Of a stretch of 64,000 nucleotides of DNA, positions 24,644 through 36,272 are shown in pieces. Below the pieces are notes generated by a model, which saw only the letters and a program-made list of their open reading frames with translations, had not been told where the DNA came from and did no database searches. The stretch's first letter is position 1, and every line of letters begins with the position of its first letter. The DNA lies in assembly GCA_944368775.1 (NCBI GenBank), contig CALVXB010000005.1, forward strand, positions 62,001 to 126,000, written 5' to 3'. Position numbers and translations under genes: made by a program. The DNA comes from an uncultured Clostridia bacterium (lineage in GTDB: Bacteria > Bacillota > Clostridia > Christensenellales > Borkfalkiaceae).

Positions 24644-24673
24644 TTTACAAAGAGGGGCGGAGTGTGCTATACT
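24644..24673 (+). promoter_or_regulatory. Promoter of the degV pair
   Basis: TTTACA (24644-24649) and TATACT (24668-24673), spacing 18; the transcript would start about 45 bases before the first degV ATG. Confidence 0.55.
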
Positions 24674-24723
24674 GTATGAAAATATTTATTCCCTCTTGGC
24701 AAAGGGGAAGACAAGGAATTTTT

Positions 24724-25614
24724 ATGCCGAAATTCATCGTGTCGACCGATTCGACGGCCGACCTGTACGCGGAGTACGTCCGTGCGCACGACGTGCGCCT
24801 CGCGCCCCTCTCCTTCACGATGGAGAAGGACGGCAAGGTCCGCGAATATCTCGACGCTTTTACCGATTATGCACAGTATGTCGACTTTTTCGTACAGCTG
24901 CGCAACAAAGTTTCCGCCCGCACCTCCATGCTCAACTACGAGGCGCACCGCGCCCACTTCGAGGCGATCGCCAAGGCGGGCGGCGAGCAGGTGCTGCACT
25001 TTACCATCTCCAGCGGCCTCGCCTCCACCATCCACGTGGCGCGGCAGGCGGCAGAAGATGTCAAAAAGCAATATCCGCGCTTTGACGCGCGCATCGTCGA
25101 TTCGCTCGCGGCGACCATCGGCCAGGGCGAACTCGTCTATGAGGCGGTGCGCCTGCGCGATGCGGGCAAGACGAGGGACGAGGCGTACGACGCCGTGTCC
25201 GCCCTCCCGCTGCACTTGCAATATGTGATCGCCGCAAACGATCTGTTCTACCTGCAGCGCGGCGGGCGCGTGTCGGCGGCGAGCGCCATCGTCGGCACGG
25301 CGCTGGGCGTCAAGCCCATCCTCACCTTCACGCAGGACGGCAAGCTGTCCGTCATCGACAAGGTGCGCGGCATGCGCCGCGTCTTCGCCTACGCGCTCGA
25401 AAAGATGGAGCAGCTTGAGCCCGTCGAAGAGGGCAGGGTCATCCACGTCGTGCATACCGACGCTGAACGGGATGCGGAGGAGCTCGCCTCCCTCATCGAG
25501 CAGCGCTGGGGCACCAAGCCCGAAGTGACCATCATGGGCCCGGTCATCGGCGCGCACGTCGGCCCGGGCGCCGTCGCCGTGCTCTGGAAGACGAAGGAAG
25601 AGCGCAACGACTGA
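24724..25614 (+). CDS. DegV family fatty-acid-binding protein
   Basis: 296 residues. DegV (FakB-like) proteins bind a fatty acid and present it to the kinase FakA for phosphorylation. Signatures: STDSTADLY near residue 6, SARTSMLNY near 64, FTISSGLAST near 93 (the Thr/Ser that contacts the carboxylate), DSLAATIGQGELV near 128, and the end MGPVIGAHVGPGAVAVLWKT with the conserved His. The ATG at 24724 follows a weak AAGG site; the frame upstream is open but precedes the promoter. A second paralog follows 171 bases later. FakA is not in the window. Confidence 0.93.
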   Translation: MPKFIVSTDSTADLYAEYVRAHDVRLAPLSFTMEKDGKVREYLDAFTDYAQYVDFFVQLRNKVSARTSMLNYEAHRAHFEAIAKAGGEQVLHFTISSGLASTIHVARQAAEDVKKQYPRFDARIVDSLAATIGQGELVYEAVRLRDAGKTRDEAYDAVSALPLHLQYVIAANDLFYLQRGGRVSAASAIVGTALGVKPILTFTQDGKLSVIDKVRGMRRVFAYALEKMEQLEPVEEGRVIHVVHTDAERDAEELASLIEQRWGTKPEVTIMGPVIGAHVGPGAVAVLWKTKEERND

Positions 25615-25785
25615 TCGCTTTGCGCCATCGATGCGCCGCCCTGCCGCTCTGCGGTTTTGAAGCGCCGCGCATGCGGCCGCGCCGCACGTTTTTACAAAAA
25701 TGCAAGATGCCGCGTCTGCGGCATTTTTTGCGGAAAGGCGCCGCAAGGCGCCCCGCCCCGAACAACGAACAAAGGAAGTGTGAAT

Positions 25786-26688
25786 ATGTTTAAGGATCCG
25801 AATTTTGTCATTTCATCCGACTCCACCTGCGACCTGTACCGCGACTACGCCGTCGCCAACGACATCCGCATCGTGCCGCTGCGCTACACGATGGAGGAGA
25901 ACGGCGCGCTGACCGAGGGCGTCGACGACTTTGCCGCATACGGCGAGTATGTCGACTTCTACCGCCGTCTGCGCGCGGGCGGATTCTCGCGCACTTCCAT
26001 GCTCACCTACGAGGCGCACTGCGCGCACTTTGAAAAGCTGATCGCCGAGGGCGCGCGCGAGATCATCCACCTCTCCCTCTCGAGCGGCCTCTCGCCCACG
26101 GCAAACGTCGCCGCGCAGGCCGCCGCCGACGTCGCCGCCAAGCACCCCGGCTGCAAAATCTACCCCGTCGACTCCTTCGCCGCGACCATCGGCCAGGGCG
26201 AGCTCGCCTGCGAGGCGGTGCGCATGCGCGCGGAGGGCAAGAGCGCGGCGGAAACGGCCGAGCTGCTCCGCCCCATGCCCTTCCACTTCCAATACGCCAT
26301 CATCGCAAACGACTTGTACTACCTCAAAAAGGGGGGCCGCGTCTCCGCCATCGCGGCGGCTGCGGGCACCGTGCTCAAGATCAAGCCCGTCCTCTCCTTC
26401 ACCAAAGAGGGCAAGCTGATCGTCATCGAAAAGTGCAAGGGGATGAAAAAGGCCTTTTCGCGCACCCTCGAGCGCATGGAAAAGATGCCGCCCGTCGTAG
26501 AAAACCGCATCATCCACATCGTTCATACCGACAACGAGGCGGACGCCGCAACGCTCGCCGACCTCGTCGAGGCGCGCTGGGGCACCCGCCCGACCATCTC
26601 CATCATGGGCCCGGTCATCGGCTCGCACGTCGGCCCCGGCTCCGTCTCCATGATCTGGCGCACGAAGGAAGTCCGCAACGACGGTTGA
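25786..26688 (+). CDS. DegV family fatty-acid-binding protein, second paralog
   Basis: 300 residues, clearly related to the gene before it over its whole length: SSDSTCDLYRDYAVAND, SRTSMLTYEAHCAHF, LSLSSGLSPTANVA, DSFAATIGQGELACEAVRMR, MGPVIGSHVGPGSVSMIWRT. Organisms often carry several FakB-like proteins with different acyl-chain preference; a tandem pair suggests duplication followed by such division. The AAAGGAAG site precedes ATG 25786. Its 3' flank has a hairpin with T5 (AAAAAGGC...GCCTTTTT, 26731-26760) which may terminate it, directly before the structured RNA candidate. Confidence 0.93.
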   Translation: MFKDPNFVISSDSTCDLYRDYAVANDIRIVPLRYTMEENGALTEGVDDFAAYGEYVDFYRRLRAGGFSRTSMLTYEAHCAHFEKLIAEGAREIIHLSLSSGLSPTANVAAQAAADVAAKHPGCKIYPVDSFAATIGQGELACEAVRMRAEGKSAAETAELLRPMPFHFQYAIIANDLYYLKKGGRVSAIAAAAGTVLKIKPVLSFTKEGKLIVIEKCKGMKKAFSRTLERMEKMPPVVENRIIHIVHTDNEADAATLADLVEARWGTRPTISIMGPVIGSHVGPGSVSMIWRTKEVRNDG

Positions 26689-26757
26689 GAATACAGTGCA
26701 GCCGCGCGAAAATGTTTTATTGAGTGTTTGAAAAAGGCGAAATCGCAATTTTGCCTT

Positions 26758-26935
26758 TTTCCCTCAATTTGCCGGAAGGCTTCCGGGGGAAAGGTGAAGC
26801 CGCACGATTTATGAAAGGTGTGCCCTTAAATGATCGTGCGGCGAGGAAAACCCCGCGGCCGAAGTTACACACGCGCCCGCGGGGTTGTCTTCAGATCACG
26901 AAAATTTCTTTTGTCTGCTCAAAAGAAATTTTGTG
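26758..26935 (+). ncRNA. Structured RNA candidate, copy 1
   Basis: 178 nt. Stem P2: GCCGCACGAT (26799-26808) with ATCGTGCGGC (26833-26842), 24-nt loop containing AAAGGTGTGC. P3: GAGGA/TCTTC enclosing AACCCCGCGG (26849-26858) with CCGCGGGGTT (26877-26886), 18-nt loop. P4: a 16-bp hairpin (26897-26913 / 26920-26935). A copy at 47655-47832 keeps every stem and loop length with compensatory changes in P2. The conserved unpaired segment GGGGGAAAGGTGAAGCC precedes P2. I do not recognise the family; a standalone small RNA is more likely than a riboswitch, because proS downstream has its own promoter at 27081. Confidence 0.75.
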
Positions 26936-27080
26936 AAGTCCGCAACGACGGCTAAATCCTTCTCGTTCCCTTCTCGCAGCTGCGCCGCCCTTTCTGCGGC
27001 AGGGAAGGGTGCTTTGCATGGGGCAAGGCGCCGCTCTTCCTTAAAAAAGGGCGACGCTTGATAAAAAAAGTAAAAAATAA

Positions 27081-27109
27081 TTGTCTTGTAGAAAAAAATA
27101 TGGTATACT
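27081..27109 (+). promoter_or_regulatory. Sigma-A promoter of proS
   Basis: TTGTCT (27081-27086) and TATACT (27104-27109), 17-base spacing in an AT-rich island; 64 bases from the proS start. The A/T-rich region upstream could act as an UP element. Confidence 0.8.
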
Positions 27110-27173
27110 TATTCGGAGTATCACCATATTTTTGTTTTTTCGCGCCGCGCGCGGCGCTCTTTGAGGAGGCAAC

Positions 27174-28604
27174 ATGGCAAAAGACAATCAGTTCGTCAAT
27201 CAGATCGCAGACATCGAAACCGATTTTCCCCGCTGGTACACAGACGTCGTGACTCGCACCAAGCTGGTCGACTACGGCCCGGTCAAGGGCACGATGGTCA
27301 TCCGCCCGTACGGCTACGCCATCTGGGAGAACATCCAAAAGGAGCTGGACGCCCGCTTCAAGGCGACGGGGCATCAGAACGCCTACTTCCCGCTGCTCAT
27401 CCCGTATAGCTTCATGACGCGCGAGGCGGAGCACGTCGAGGGCTTCGCGCCCGAAGTCGCGGTCGTCACCGTCGGCGGCGGCGAGACGCTCGCCGAGCCG
27501 CTCGTCATCCGCCCGACCAGCGAAACGGTCATCGGCGAAATGTACTCGAAGTGGCTGCAATCGTACCGCGATCTGCCCATCCTCATCAACCAGTGGGCGA
27601 ACGTCGTCCGTTGGGAAAAGACCACCCGCCCTTTCCTGCGCACCAGCGAGTTCCTCTGGCAGGAGGGCCACACCGCCCACGCCACCGAAGAAGAGGCGAT
27701 GGAGGAGACGATGAAGATGCTCGGCGTCTATAAAGAGTTCGCCGAGACATGCCTCGCCATCCCCGTGTTCACCGGCCGCAAGACGGAAAAGGAAAAGTTC
27801 GCCGGCGCCGTCGCCACCTTCGGTATGGAGGCGATGATGCACGACGGCAAGAGCCTGCAGGCGGGAACGAGCCACTATCTCGGCCAAAACTTCGCCAAGG
27901 CGTTCGACATCCAGTTCCTCGACAAAGACGGCACGCATAAATATGCCTACACCACCTCGTGGGGGGTATCTACCCGCCTCATCGGCGCGCTCATCATGGC
28001 GCACGGCGACGCGCGCGGGTTGGTGCTGCCGCCCGTCGTCGCGCCCGTGCAGGCCATCCTTATCCCCATCGCCGCGAAAAAGGAGGGGGTGCTCGAGGCG
28101 GTCGACGCGCTCAAGGCGCAGCTGCTCGCCGCCGGCATCCGCGCCGACGCGGACAAGAGCGACAACAGCCCCGGCTGGAAGTTCAACGAGTGGGAGATGA
28201 AGGGCGTGCCCCTGCGCATCGAGCTGGGCCCGCGCGACATCGAGGCGGGTAAGATGGTGCTCGTCCGCAGAGACACGCACGAAAAGGTGGAAGCGCCCCT
28301 CGAAAACGCCGCCCAAACGGTGCAAAAGCTGCTCGCCGACATCCAAGTCAGCCTGCTCGAGCGCGCCCGCAAGCGCAAGGAAGAGCGCGTCGTCACCGCC
28401 TCCACCGTCGAAGAGCTGCTGCGCGGCGTCGAGGGGGGCAACTTCGTCAAGGCGGGCTGGTGCGGCTGCCGCGAGTGCGAAGACAAGATCAAGGAACAGA
28501 CGGCCGCCTCCGCGCGCGTCATCGTCGAGGATGAGAGCGCCGACACCTGCGTCTGCTGCGGCAAAAAGGCCGAGCACGTCGTCCTCTTCGCCCGCGCCTA
28601 TTGA
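27174..28604 (+). CDS. proS: Prolyl-tRNA synthetase, short (archaeal/eukaryote-like) form
   Basis: 476 residues, the length of the short ProS type without the inserted editing domain. Class II motifs: motif 1 region GTMVIRPYGYAIWENIQKEL near 42, YFPLLIPYSFM near 72, motif 2 FLRTSEFLWQEGHTAH near 160, motif 3 GTSTRLIGALIMAHGD near 262. The anticodon-binding domain follows, and the C-terminal zinc-binding domain has CGCREC near 426 and CVCCGKKAEHVV. The GAGGAGG site precedes the ATG. Charges tRNA-Pro with proline. Apparently monocistronic. Confidence 0.96.
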   Translation: MAKDNQFVNQIADIETDFPRWYTDVVTRTKLVDYGPVKGTMVIRPYGYAIWENIQKELDARFKATGHQNAYFPLLIPYSFMTREAEHVEGFAPEVAVVTVGGGETLAEPLVIRPTSETVIGEMYSKWLQSYRDLPILINQWANVVRWEKTTRPFLRTSEFLWQEGHTAHATEEEAMEETMKMLGVYKEFAETCLAIPVFTGRKTEKEKFAGAVATFGMEAMMHDGKSLQAGTSHYLGQNFAKAFDIQFLDKDGTHKYAYTTSWGVSTRLIGALIMAHGDARGLVLPPVVAPVQAILIPIAAKKEGVLEAVDALKAQLLAAGIRADADKSDNSPGWKFNEWEMKGVPLRIELGPRDIEAGKMVLVRRDTHEKVEAPLENAAQTVQKLLADIQVSLLERARKRKEERVVTASTVEELLRGVEGGNFVKAGWCGCRECEDKIKEQTAASARVIVEDESADTCVCCGKKAEHVVLFARAY

Positions 28605-28674
28605 GCGACGAAAAATCAGCAAAAAGCGCTTTTTGACGCAAAAAACCGCCGCAAACGCGGCTTTTACGGCTTTT

Positions 28675-28705
28675 GCATAGTACTATGCGTGGCATACATC
28701 GCAGG
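28675..28705 (+). repeat. Dispersed palindromic motif, copy 3
   Basis: GCATAGTACTATGCGTGGCA followed by TACATCGCAGG. The closest relative is copy 1 (17164). It lies 9 bases before the HAD gene start and so would be inside its leader or promoter; no -35 element is found at the right distance. Confidence 0.65.
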
Positions 28706-28713
28706 TTTTGGGT

Positions 28714-29388
28714 ATGATCGACTGGAATTTGATCCGCGCGGCCGTCTTCGATTTAGACGGCACGCTCATCGACAGTTCGCAGATCTGGAAGGAAGTGGAC
28801 GAAGAATTTTTCTCCCGCCGCGGCATGGCGGTGCCTGTGGGGTACACGGACGAGATCGCCCACCTCGGCTTTGCCGAGAGCGCGGCGCTCACCGTGCGCA
28901 AGTACCTGCCGCGCGAGCGCGCGGCAGACGTCGTCGAAGAGTGGCGCGCCCTCTCCCTCTCCAAGTACCGCGCGGAGGAGGGAGCCAAATACTTCAAGCC
29001 GGGCGCGGTGCAGCTTGTCGGCGCGATGCGCGCCGCCGGCCTGCGCCTGTGCGTGGCGACGGCGTCCTCCCCCGAGTTCTTCCTGCCCATCCTGCGCGCG
29101 GGCGGCGTCGACGGGCTGTTCGACGACTTCGTCACCGTCGCCGACGCGGGCAAAAACAAGAGCTTCCCCGACATCTTCTGCCGCAGCGCGCGCAGCCTTG
29201 ACGTGCCGACCGCCGCGTGCGCGGCCTTCGAGGACAACGGCAAGGCGCTCTCCGCCGCCAAGAGTGCGGGCATGCGCACCTGCGCCGTGTACGACGGGCA
29301 GTCGGACGCCGCATGGCAGGCGATGTGCGCCGAGGCCGATCTCGTCCTCTACGATCTGCGTGCGTGCGCGCCCTTCTGCAAGCTGTAG
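28714..29388 (+). CDS. HAD-superfamily hydrolase
   Basis: 224 residues from ATG 28714 (a TTG two codons earlier is possible). HAD motif I VFDLDGTLIDSS near residue 10, motif II ATASS near 109, motif III Lys near 148 (GKNKSFPDIF), motif IV FEDNGKALSAAKSAGM near 172. The alpha-helical cap between motifs I and II makes it a subfamily I (beta-phosphoglucomutase/phosphatase-like) enzyme. Probably a small-molecule phosphatase; substrate unknown. No strong ribosome site; the palindromic motif directly precedes it. Confidence 0.87.
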   Translation: MIDWNLIRAAVFDLDGTLIDSSQIWKEVDEEFFSRRGMAVPVGYTDEIAHLGFAESAALTVRKYLPRERAADVVEEWRALSLSKYRAEEGAKYFKPGAVQLVGAMRAAGLRLCVATASSPEFFLPILRAGGVDGLFDDFVTVADAGKNKSFPDIFCRSARSLDVPTAACAAFEDNGKALSAAKSAGMRTCAVYDGQSDAAWQAMCAEADLVLYDLRACAPFCKL

Positions 29389-29550
29389 CGGCCCGCGCCG
29401 CGTTTCGCGGCGATCCCGCAGGCGGCCCGCCCGCGGCATCTGTTTCCATATTCAAAAAAGAAAATACGCCCGCGCCCCGCGCGCGGCGAAAATTCCGCCC
29501 CGTCCGCAAGCGGCGGCCGCGGCCATTCTATCAAGCGAGGTAGCTGCAAA

Positions 29551-30534
29551 ATGTATAAGCCCAAATTGACATTGATCGAAACGGAGCGCGCCCTCAAAGA
29601 GGTCAAGACCGTCTTTGAAGGGGAGCTTTCGCAGGCGCTCAACCTGACGCGCATCAGCGCGCCGCTGTTCGTCTCCCGCGCCAGCGGCCTGAACGACAAC
29701 CTCAACGGCGTCGAGCGCCCGGTCGCATTCGATCTGAAGGCGACGGGCGAGGTGGCGGAGGTGGTGCAGTCGCTCGCCAAGTGGAAGCGCTACGCCCTCG
29801 GCAAGTACCGCTTCGGCGTCCGCTTCGGCCTGTACACCGACATGAACGCCATCCGCCGCGACGAAGAGCTGGACAACCTGCATTCCGCCTACGTCGACCA
29901 GTGGGATTGGGAGGCGGTCATCTGCCGCGAGGACCGCAACGTCGAATTTTTGCAGGCGACGGTGCGCAAGATCTACGCGGCGCTGAAAGCGACGGCCGAG
30001 CGCATCTGCGCCGAGTTCCCCGCCCTCGACAACTACCTGCCCGACGACATCTGCTTCGTCAGCACCCAGCAGCTCGAGGATCTTTACCCCGATCTCACCC
30101 CCAAACAGCGCGAAACGGCGTACGTCCGCGAGCGGGGCGCCGCCTTCATCATGCAGATCGGCGGCAGGTTGCGCTCCGGCCAAAAGCACGACGGCCGCGC
30201 GCCCGACTACGACGATTGGCAGCTCAACGGCGACATCGTGCTCTACTATCCCGTGCTCGACTGCGCCTTCGAGGTCTCCTCGATGGGCATCCGCGTCGAC
30301 GAAGACAGCCTCGTCTCCCAGCTCAAAGCGGAAAACTGCCTCGACCGCTTGGAGTATCCCTTCCACAAGGCGCTCGTCGCGGGCGAACTGCCGCTGACGA
30401 TGGGCGGCGGCATCGGGCAGTCTCGCCTGTGCATGTTCCTGCTCAACAAGATGCACATCGGCGAGGTGCAGGTCTCCCTCTGGGACGAAAAGACGGAGCA
30501 ATACTGCCGCGAAAACAACATCCCACTCATGTAA
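29551..30534 (+). CDS. asnA: Aspartate-ammonia ligase (asparagine synthetase A)
   Basis: 327 residues, the family's full length. AsnA is a class II tRNA-synthetase-like enzyme making asparagine from aspartate, ammonia and ATP. Signatures: LTRISAPLFVSRASGLNDNL near residue 31, LAKWKRYAL near 75, FGLYTDMNAIRRDEELDN near 91, HSAYVDQWDWE near 109 and MGGGIGQSRLCMFLLNKMHI near 284. Ammonia as nitrogen donor fits an ammonia-rich gut niche. Followed by its own terminator. Confidence 0.96.
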   Translation: MYKPKLTLIETERALKEVKTVFEGELSQALNLTRISAPLFVSRASGLNDNLNGVERPVAFDLKATGEVAEVVQSLAKWKRYALGKYRFGVRFGLYTDMNAIRRDEELDNLHSAYVDQWDWEAVICREDRNVEFLQATVRKIYAALKATAERICAEFPALDNYLPDDICFVSTQQLEDLYPDLTPKQRETAYVRERGAAFIMQIGGRLRSGQKHDGRAPDYDDWQLNGDIVLYYPVLDCAFEVSSMGIRVDEDSLVSQLKAENCLDRLEYPFHKALVAGELPLTMGGGIGQSRLCMFLLNKMHIGEVQVSLWDEKTEQYCRENNIPLM

Positions 30535-30549
30535 TTACGCAAAATATCG

Positions 30550-30577
30550 GGGCGCAGCCGCACGGCCGCGCCCTTTT
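30550..30577 (+). terminator. Terminator of asnA
   Basis: GGGCGC-A-GCC pairs with GGC-C-GCGCCC around a GCAC loop, then TTTT (30574-30577). Confidence 0.75.
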
Positions 30578-30668
30578 GCTTTGTGTTTTTGAATCTGCCT
30601 CGCGCCGCCCGCCCGCGCGCACTTGCGTCGTCCGTGCGCCGCCCGCTCCCTTCGTTTTTTGAATGTAT

Positions 30669-30696
30669 GAGGCCGCCCGCGTTCGCGGGCGGCCTC
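30669..30696. terminator. GC-rich hairpin between convergent genes
   Basis: A 13-base perfect inverted repeat (30669-30681 / 30684-30696) around TT. It is 36 bases past the stop of the minus-strand DUF975 gene. There is no clear T-run on either side, so the termination role is probable but not shown. Confidence 0.45.
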
Positions 30697-30731
30697 GGCC
30701 GTCTGTTTGTTCAGTCTGCCTGCGGGCGGGT

Positions 30732-31397
30732 TCAGGCGTTTTCGCCGCCCTCCGCGTTCTCTGCGGGGAGGGGCGCCTGTTCGCCCTGCTGCGGTGCCGC
30801 GGCCTGCCGCGCGGCGTATTCGCGCGCGAGCAGATCCTGGTAAAATTCCGCGCGCGCCGTCTGGATGTAGGGTATGATCCAAAAGTACAAAACGCCCAGC
30901 GTCAGGATGCTCAGCAGTATCCAGCCGAAAAAGCTGAAGTCGAGGCAGAACAGCCTCCACTTGTTGCCGCGCATCATCTCCATCGAGCGCTTGCGCGCCT
31001 CGTTGGCGGGGATGTCCGGGTCGTCGGCGAGGATGTAGTAGCTCATCGAGTACGAATAGCTCTTGATGATGCCCGGGATCAAAAACAGCAGCGCCCACAA
31101 AAAGGTGAAGATGGCGATCAGCAGATACAGCGTCAGCGAGGACGAATAGTTGCGGAAGCCGTCAAACAGCTGCACGAAGTTGGGCTTTGCCGCGCGCGCG
31201 ACGGTCAGCGCCAAAATGGCGTAGCCCAGCGTAAACGCGCCGGTCAATAGCAGCGACGCCAACGCGCCGACAAAAAAGAAGGCCAGCGCGGCGCAGGCGC
31301 CGATGATCAGGGAGTAGACGAGGGTGCTGACCGCCATCGTCCCCCAGTTGCCGTGCAGGTGATCCCACGCGGCGTGCCGAAAGTCTCTTGCTCTCAT
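30732..31397 (-). CDS. DUF975 family membrane protein
   Basis: 221 residues. Family pattern: N-terminal WDHLHGNWGTMAVSTLVYSL, then FTLGYAILALTVARA, a central LYLLIAIFTFLWALLFLIPG followed by IIKSYSYSMSYYILADDPDI, and ARKRSMEMMRGNKWRLFCLD. Five to six membrane segments and a Glu/Ala-rich tail. DUF975 proteins are widespread in Firmicutes and have no established function. Single gene, divergent from the following repeat region. Confidence 0.88.
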   Translation of the reverse strand: MRARDFRHAAWDHLHGNWGTMAVSTLVYSLIIGACAALAFFFVGALASLLLTGAFTLGYAILALTVARAAKPNFVQLFDGFRNYSSSLTLYLLIAIFTFLWALLFLIPGIIKSYSYSMSYYILADDPDIPANEARKRSMEMMRGNKWRLFCLDFSFFGWILLSILTLGVLYFWIIPYIQTARAEFYQDLLAREYAARQAAAPQQGEQAPLPAENAEGGENA

Positions 31398-31523
31398 AAT
31401 CTCTCCTTTCCTTCAAGCCGCAACGTTTGCGGCGTATTCGTCGGGTCGCCCCGACGCTTCTATTATAGGATATAGGGGCGGTTCCCGTCAAGCGAGTCAA
31501 CAAAATTCCGCATGAAAAGTAGC

Positions 31524-31569
31524 GCCGCCGCCTCCGACATCGATGTGCCGCCGCCTCCGACATCGATGC
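31524..31569. repeat. 23-base direct repeat
   Basis: Two units (31524-31546 and 31547-31569) that differ only in the last base, plus a partial third (GCCGCCGCTGTCGG). Noncoding, between DUF975 and the pyruvate:ferredoxin oxidoreductase terminator. Confidence 0.75.
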
Positions 31570-31627
31570 GCCGCCGCTGTCGGGCGGCCGCTGACAAAAT
31601 CGGCGGCCGGCATCGATCGGACGACAG

Positions 31628-31656
31628 AAAAAAAGGGACGCCGCGCGGGGCGTCCC
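31628..31656 (-). terminator. Terminator of the pyruvate:ferredoxin oxidoreductase gene
   Basis: GGGACGCC (31635-31642) pairs with GGCGTCCC (31649-31656). On the minus strand seven T residues follow the stem (A-run 31628-31634). Confidence 0.88.
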
Positions 31657-31682
31657 TTCTCTTCTTTTGTTTCGCAAGGAAA

Positions 31683-35297
<3,615 letters not shown>

Positions 35298-35355
35298 TTA
35301 TAAAGGTTTTGCGCCGATTAGTCAATACAAATGGGCGAAAAATGTTAAAGATTTA

Positions 35356-35369
35356 TCACCATATGGTGA
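35356..35369. promoter_or_regulatory. Perfect palindrome in a divergent promoter region
   Basis: TCACCATATGGTGA, a perfect 14-bp palindrome, lies between the divergent pyruvate:ferredoxin oxidoreductase and ecfA1 genes, 28 bases upstream of the ecfA1 -35. A candidate operator; no matching regulator is identified. Confidence 0.45.
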
Positions 35370-35396
35370 AATTCCTTTCCGCGCCGCATAAAATCG

Positions 35397-35425
35397 TTGT
35401 TAAATCCTGCGCGATTTGGTATAAT
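35397..35425 (+). promoter_or_regulatory. Sigma-A promoter of the ecf-truA operon
   Basis: TTGTTA (35397-35402), 17 bases, perfect TATAAT (35420-35425). The expected start point near 35432 is only about four bases before the ecfA1 ATG. Confidence 0.8.
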
Positions 35426-35435
35426 AGCAGGTACT

Positions 35436-36272
35436 ATGGAAGCGGTTCGTTTCGACAACGTAAAATACTCCTACCGGGAGGACGAGGACACCTTCGCCGT
35501 CAACGGCGTCACCCTGTCCATCGAACAGGGCGAGTTCGTCGCCGTGCTCGGCCGCAACGGCAGCGGCAAGTCGACGCTCGCCAAGCTGATCAACGTCCTG
35601 CTCGAGCCTACGGAGGGCAGCGTGCAGGTGTTCGGCATGGACGCCGCCGACCCCGACCTCACCTTCGAGATCCGCAAAAACACGGGCATGGTCTTTCAGA
35701 ATCCGGACAACCAGACGGTCGCCTCCATCGTCGAGGACGACGTCGCCTTCGGCCCGGAAAACATCGGCGTGCCGCGCGAGGAGATCGGGCGGCGCATCGA
35801 CTTCGCCCTGGATGCGGTCGGCATGCAGGCCTTCCGCCACGCCACCCCCAACCGCCTCTCGGGCGGGCAAAAGCAGCGCATCGCCATCGCGGGCGTGCTC
35901 GCCCTGCTGCCCAAGATCATGATCTTGGACGAGTCCACCGCCATGCTCGACCCGCGCGGCCGCCGCGAGGTGATGGAGGTCGTCAAAAAGCTCAACCGCG
36001 AGCAGGGCATGACGGTCATCCTCATCACCCACTTCATGGACGAGGCGCTGCAAGCGGATCGCGCCGTCGTCATGCACCGCGGCGAGGTGGTCATGGACGG
36101 CAAGCCGGAAGAGATCTTCGCCCGCAGCGACGAGCTCGAAACATACAACCTGACGCTGCCGCGCGCGGCGTACATTTGTAAAAAACTGCGCGCGGCGGGC
36201 ATGCCCGTCGGCGAGGCGTTCACCGCCGAAGAACTCGCGGAGGAAATATGCAGATCGTTGCAAAAGGCCTGA
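35436..36272 (+). CDS. ecfA1: Energy-coupling factor transporter ATPase EcfA1
   Basis: 278 residues. One of two ATPases of the shared ECF vitamin/metal uptake module. Walker A LGRNGSGKSTLAK near 37, Q-loop VFQNPDNQ near 89, signature RLSGGQKQR near 143, Walker B IMILDESTAMLDP near 161 (Asp-Glu kept), H-loop ITHFMDEA near 195. The ATG at 35436 fits the family start (MxxVRFDNVKYSY). The promoter leaves a leader of only about four bases and no ribosome site is visible, so translation may be leaderless. Overlaps ecfA2 by 25 bases. Confidence 0.93.
   Translation: MEAVRFDNVKYSYREDEDTFAVNGVTLSIEQGEFVAVLGRNGSGKSTLAKLINVLLEPTEGSVQVFGMDAADPDLTFEIRKNTGMVFQNPDNQTVASIVEDDVAFGPENIGVPREEIGRRIDFALDAVGMQAFRHATPNRLSGGQKQRIAIAGVLALLPKIMILDESTAMLDPRGRREVMEVVKKLNREQGMTVILITHFMDEALQADRAVVMHRGEVVMDGKPEEIFARSDELETYNLTLPRAAYICKKLRAAGMPVGEAFTAEELAEEICRSLQKA

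Noticed and set aside
26758..26935. Cobalamin or other known riboswitch because of the GGGGGAAAGGTGAAGCC segment
   Set aside because: The order of other conserved segments of cobalamin, TPP, FMN, lysine, glycine and c-di-GMP riboswitches is not found, and a promoter lies between the RNA and the next gene.
35397..35402. Rex-type redox operator near TTGTTAA upstream of ecfA1
   Set aside because: Only half of the TTGTTAA-N4-TTAACAA palindrome is present, and it is explained as the -35 element.
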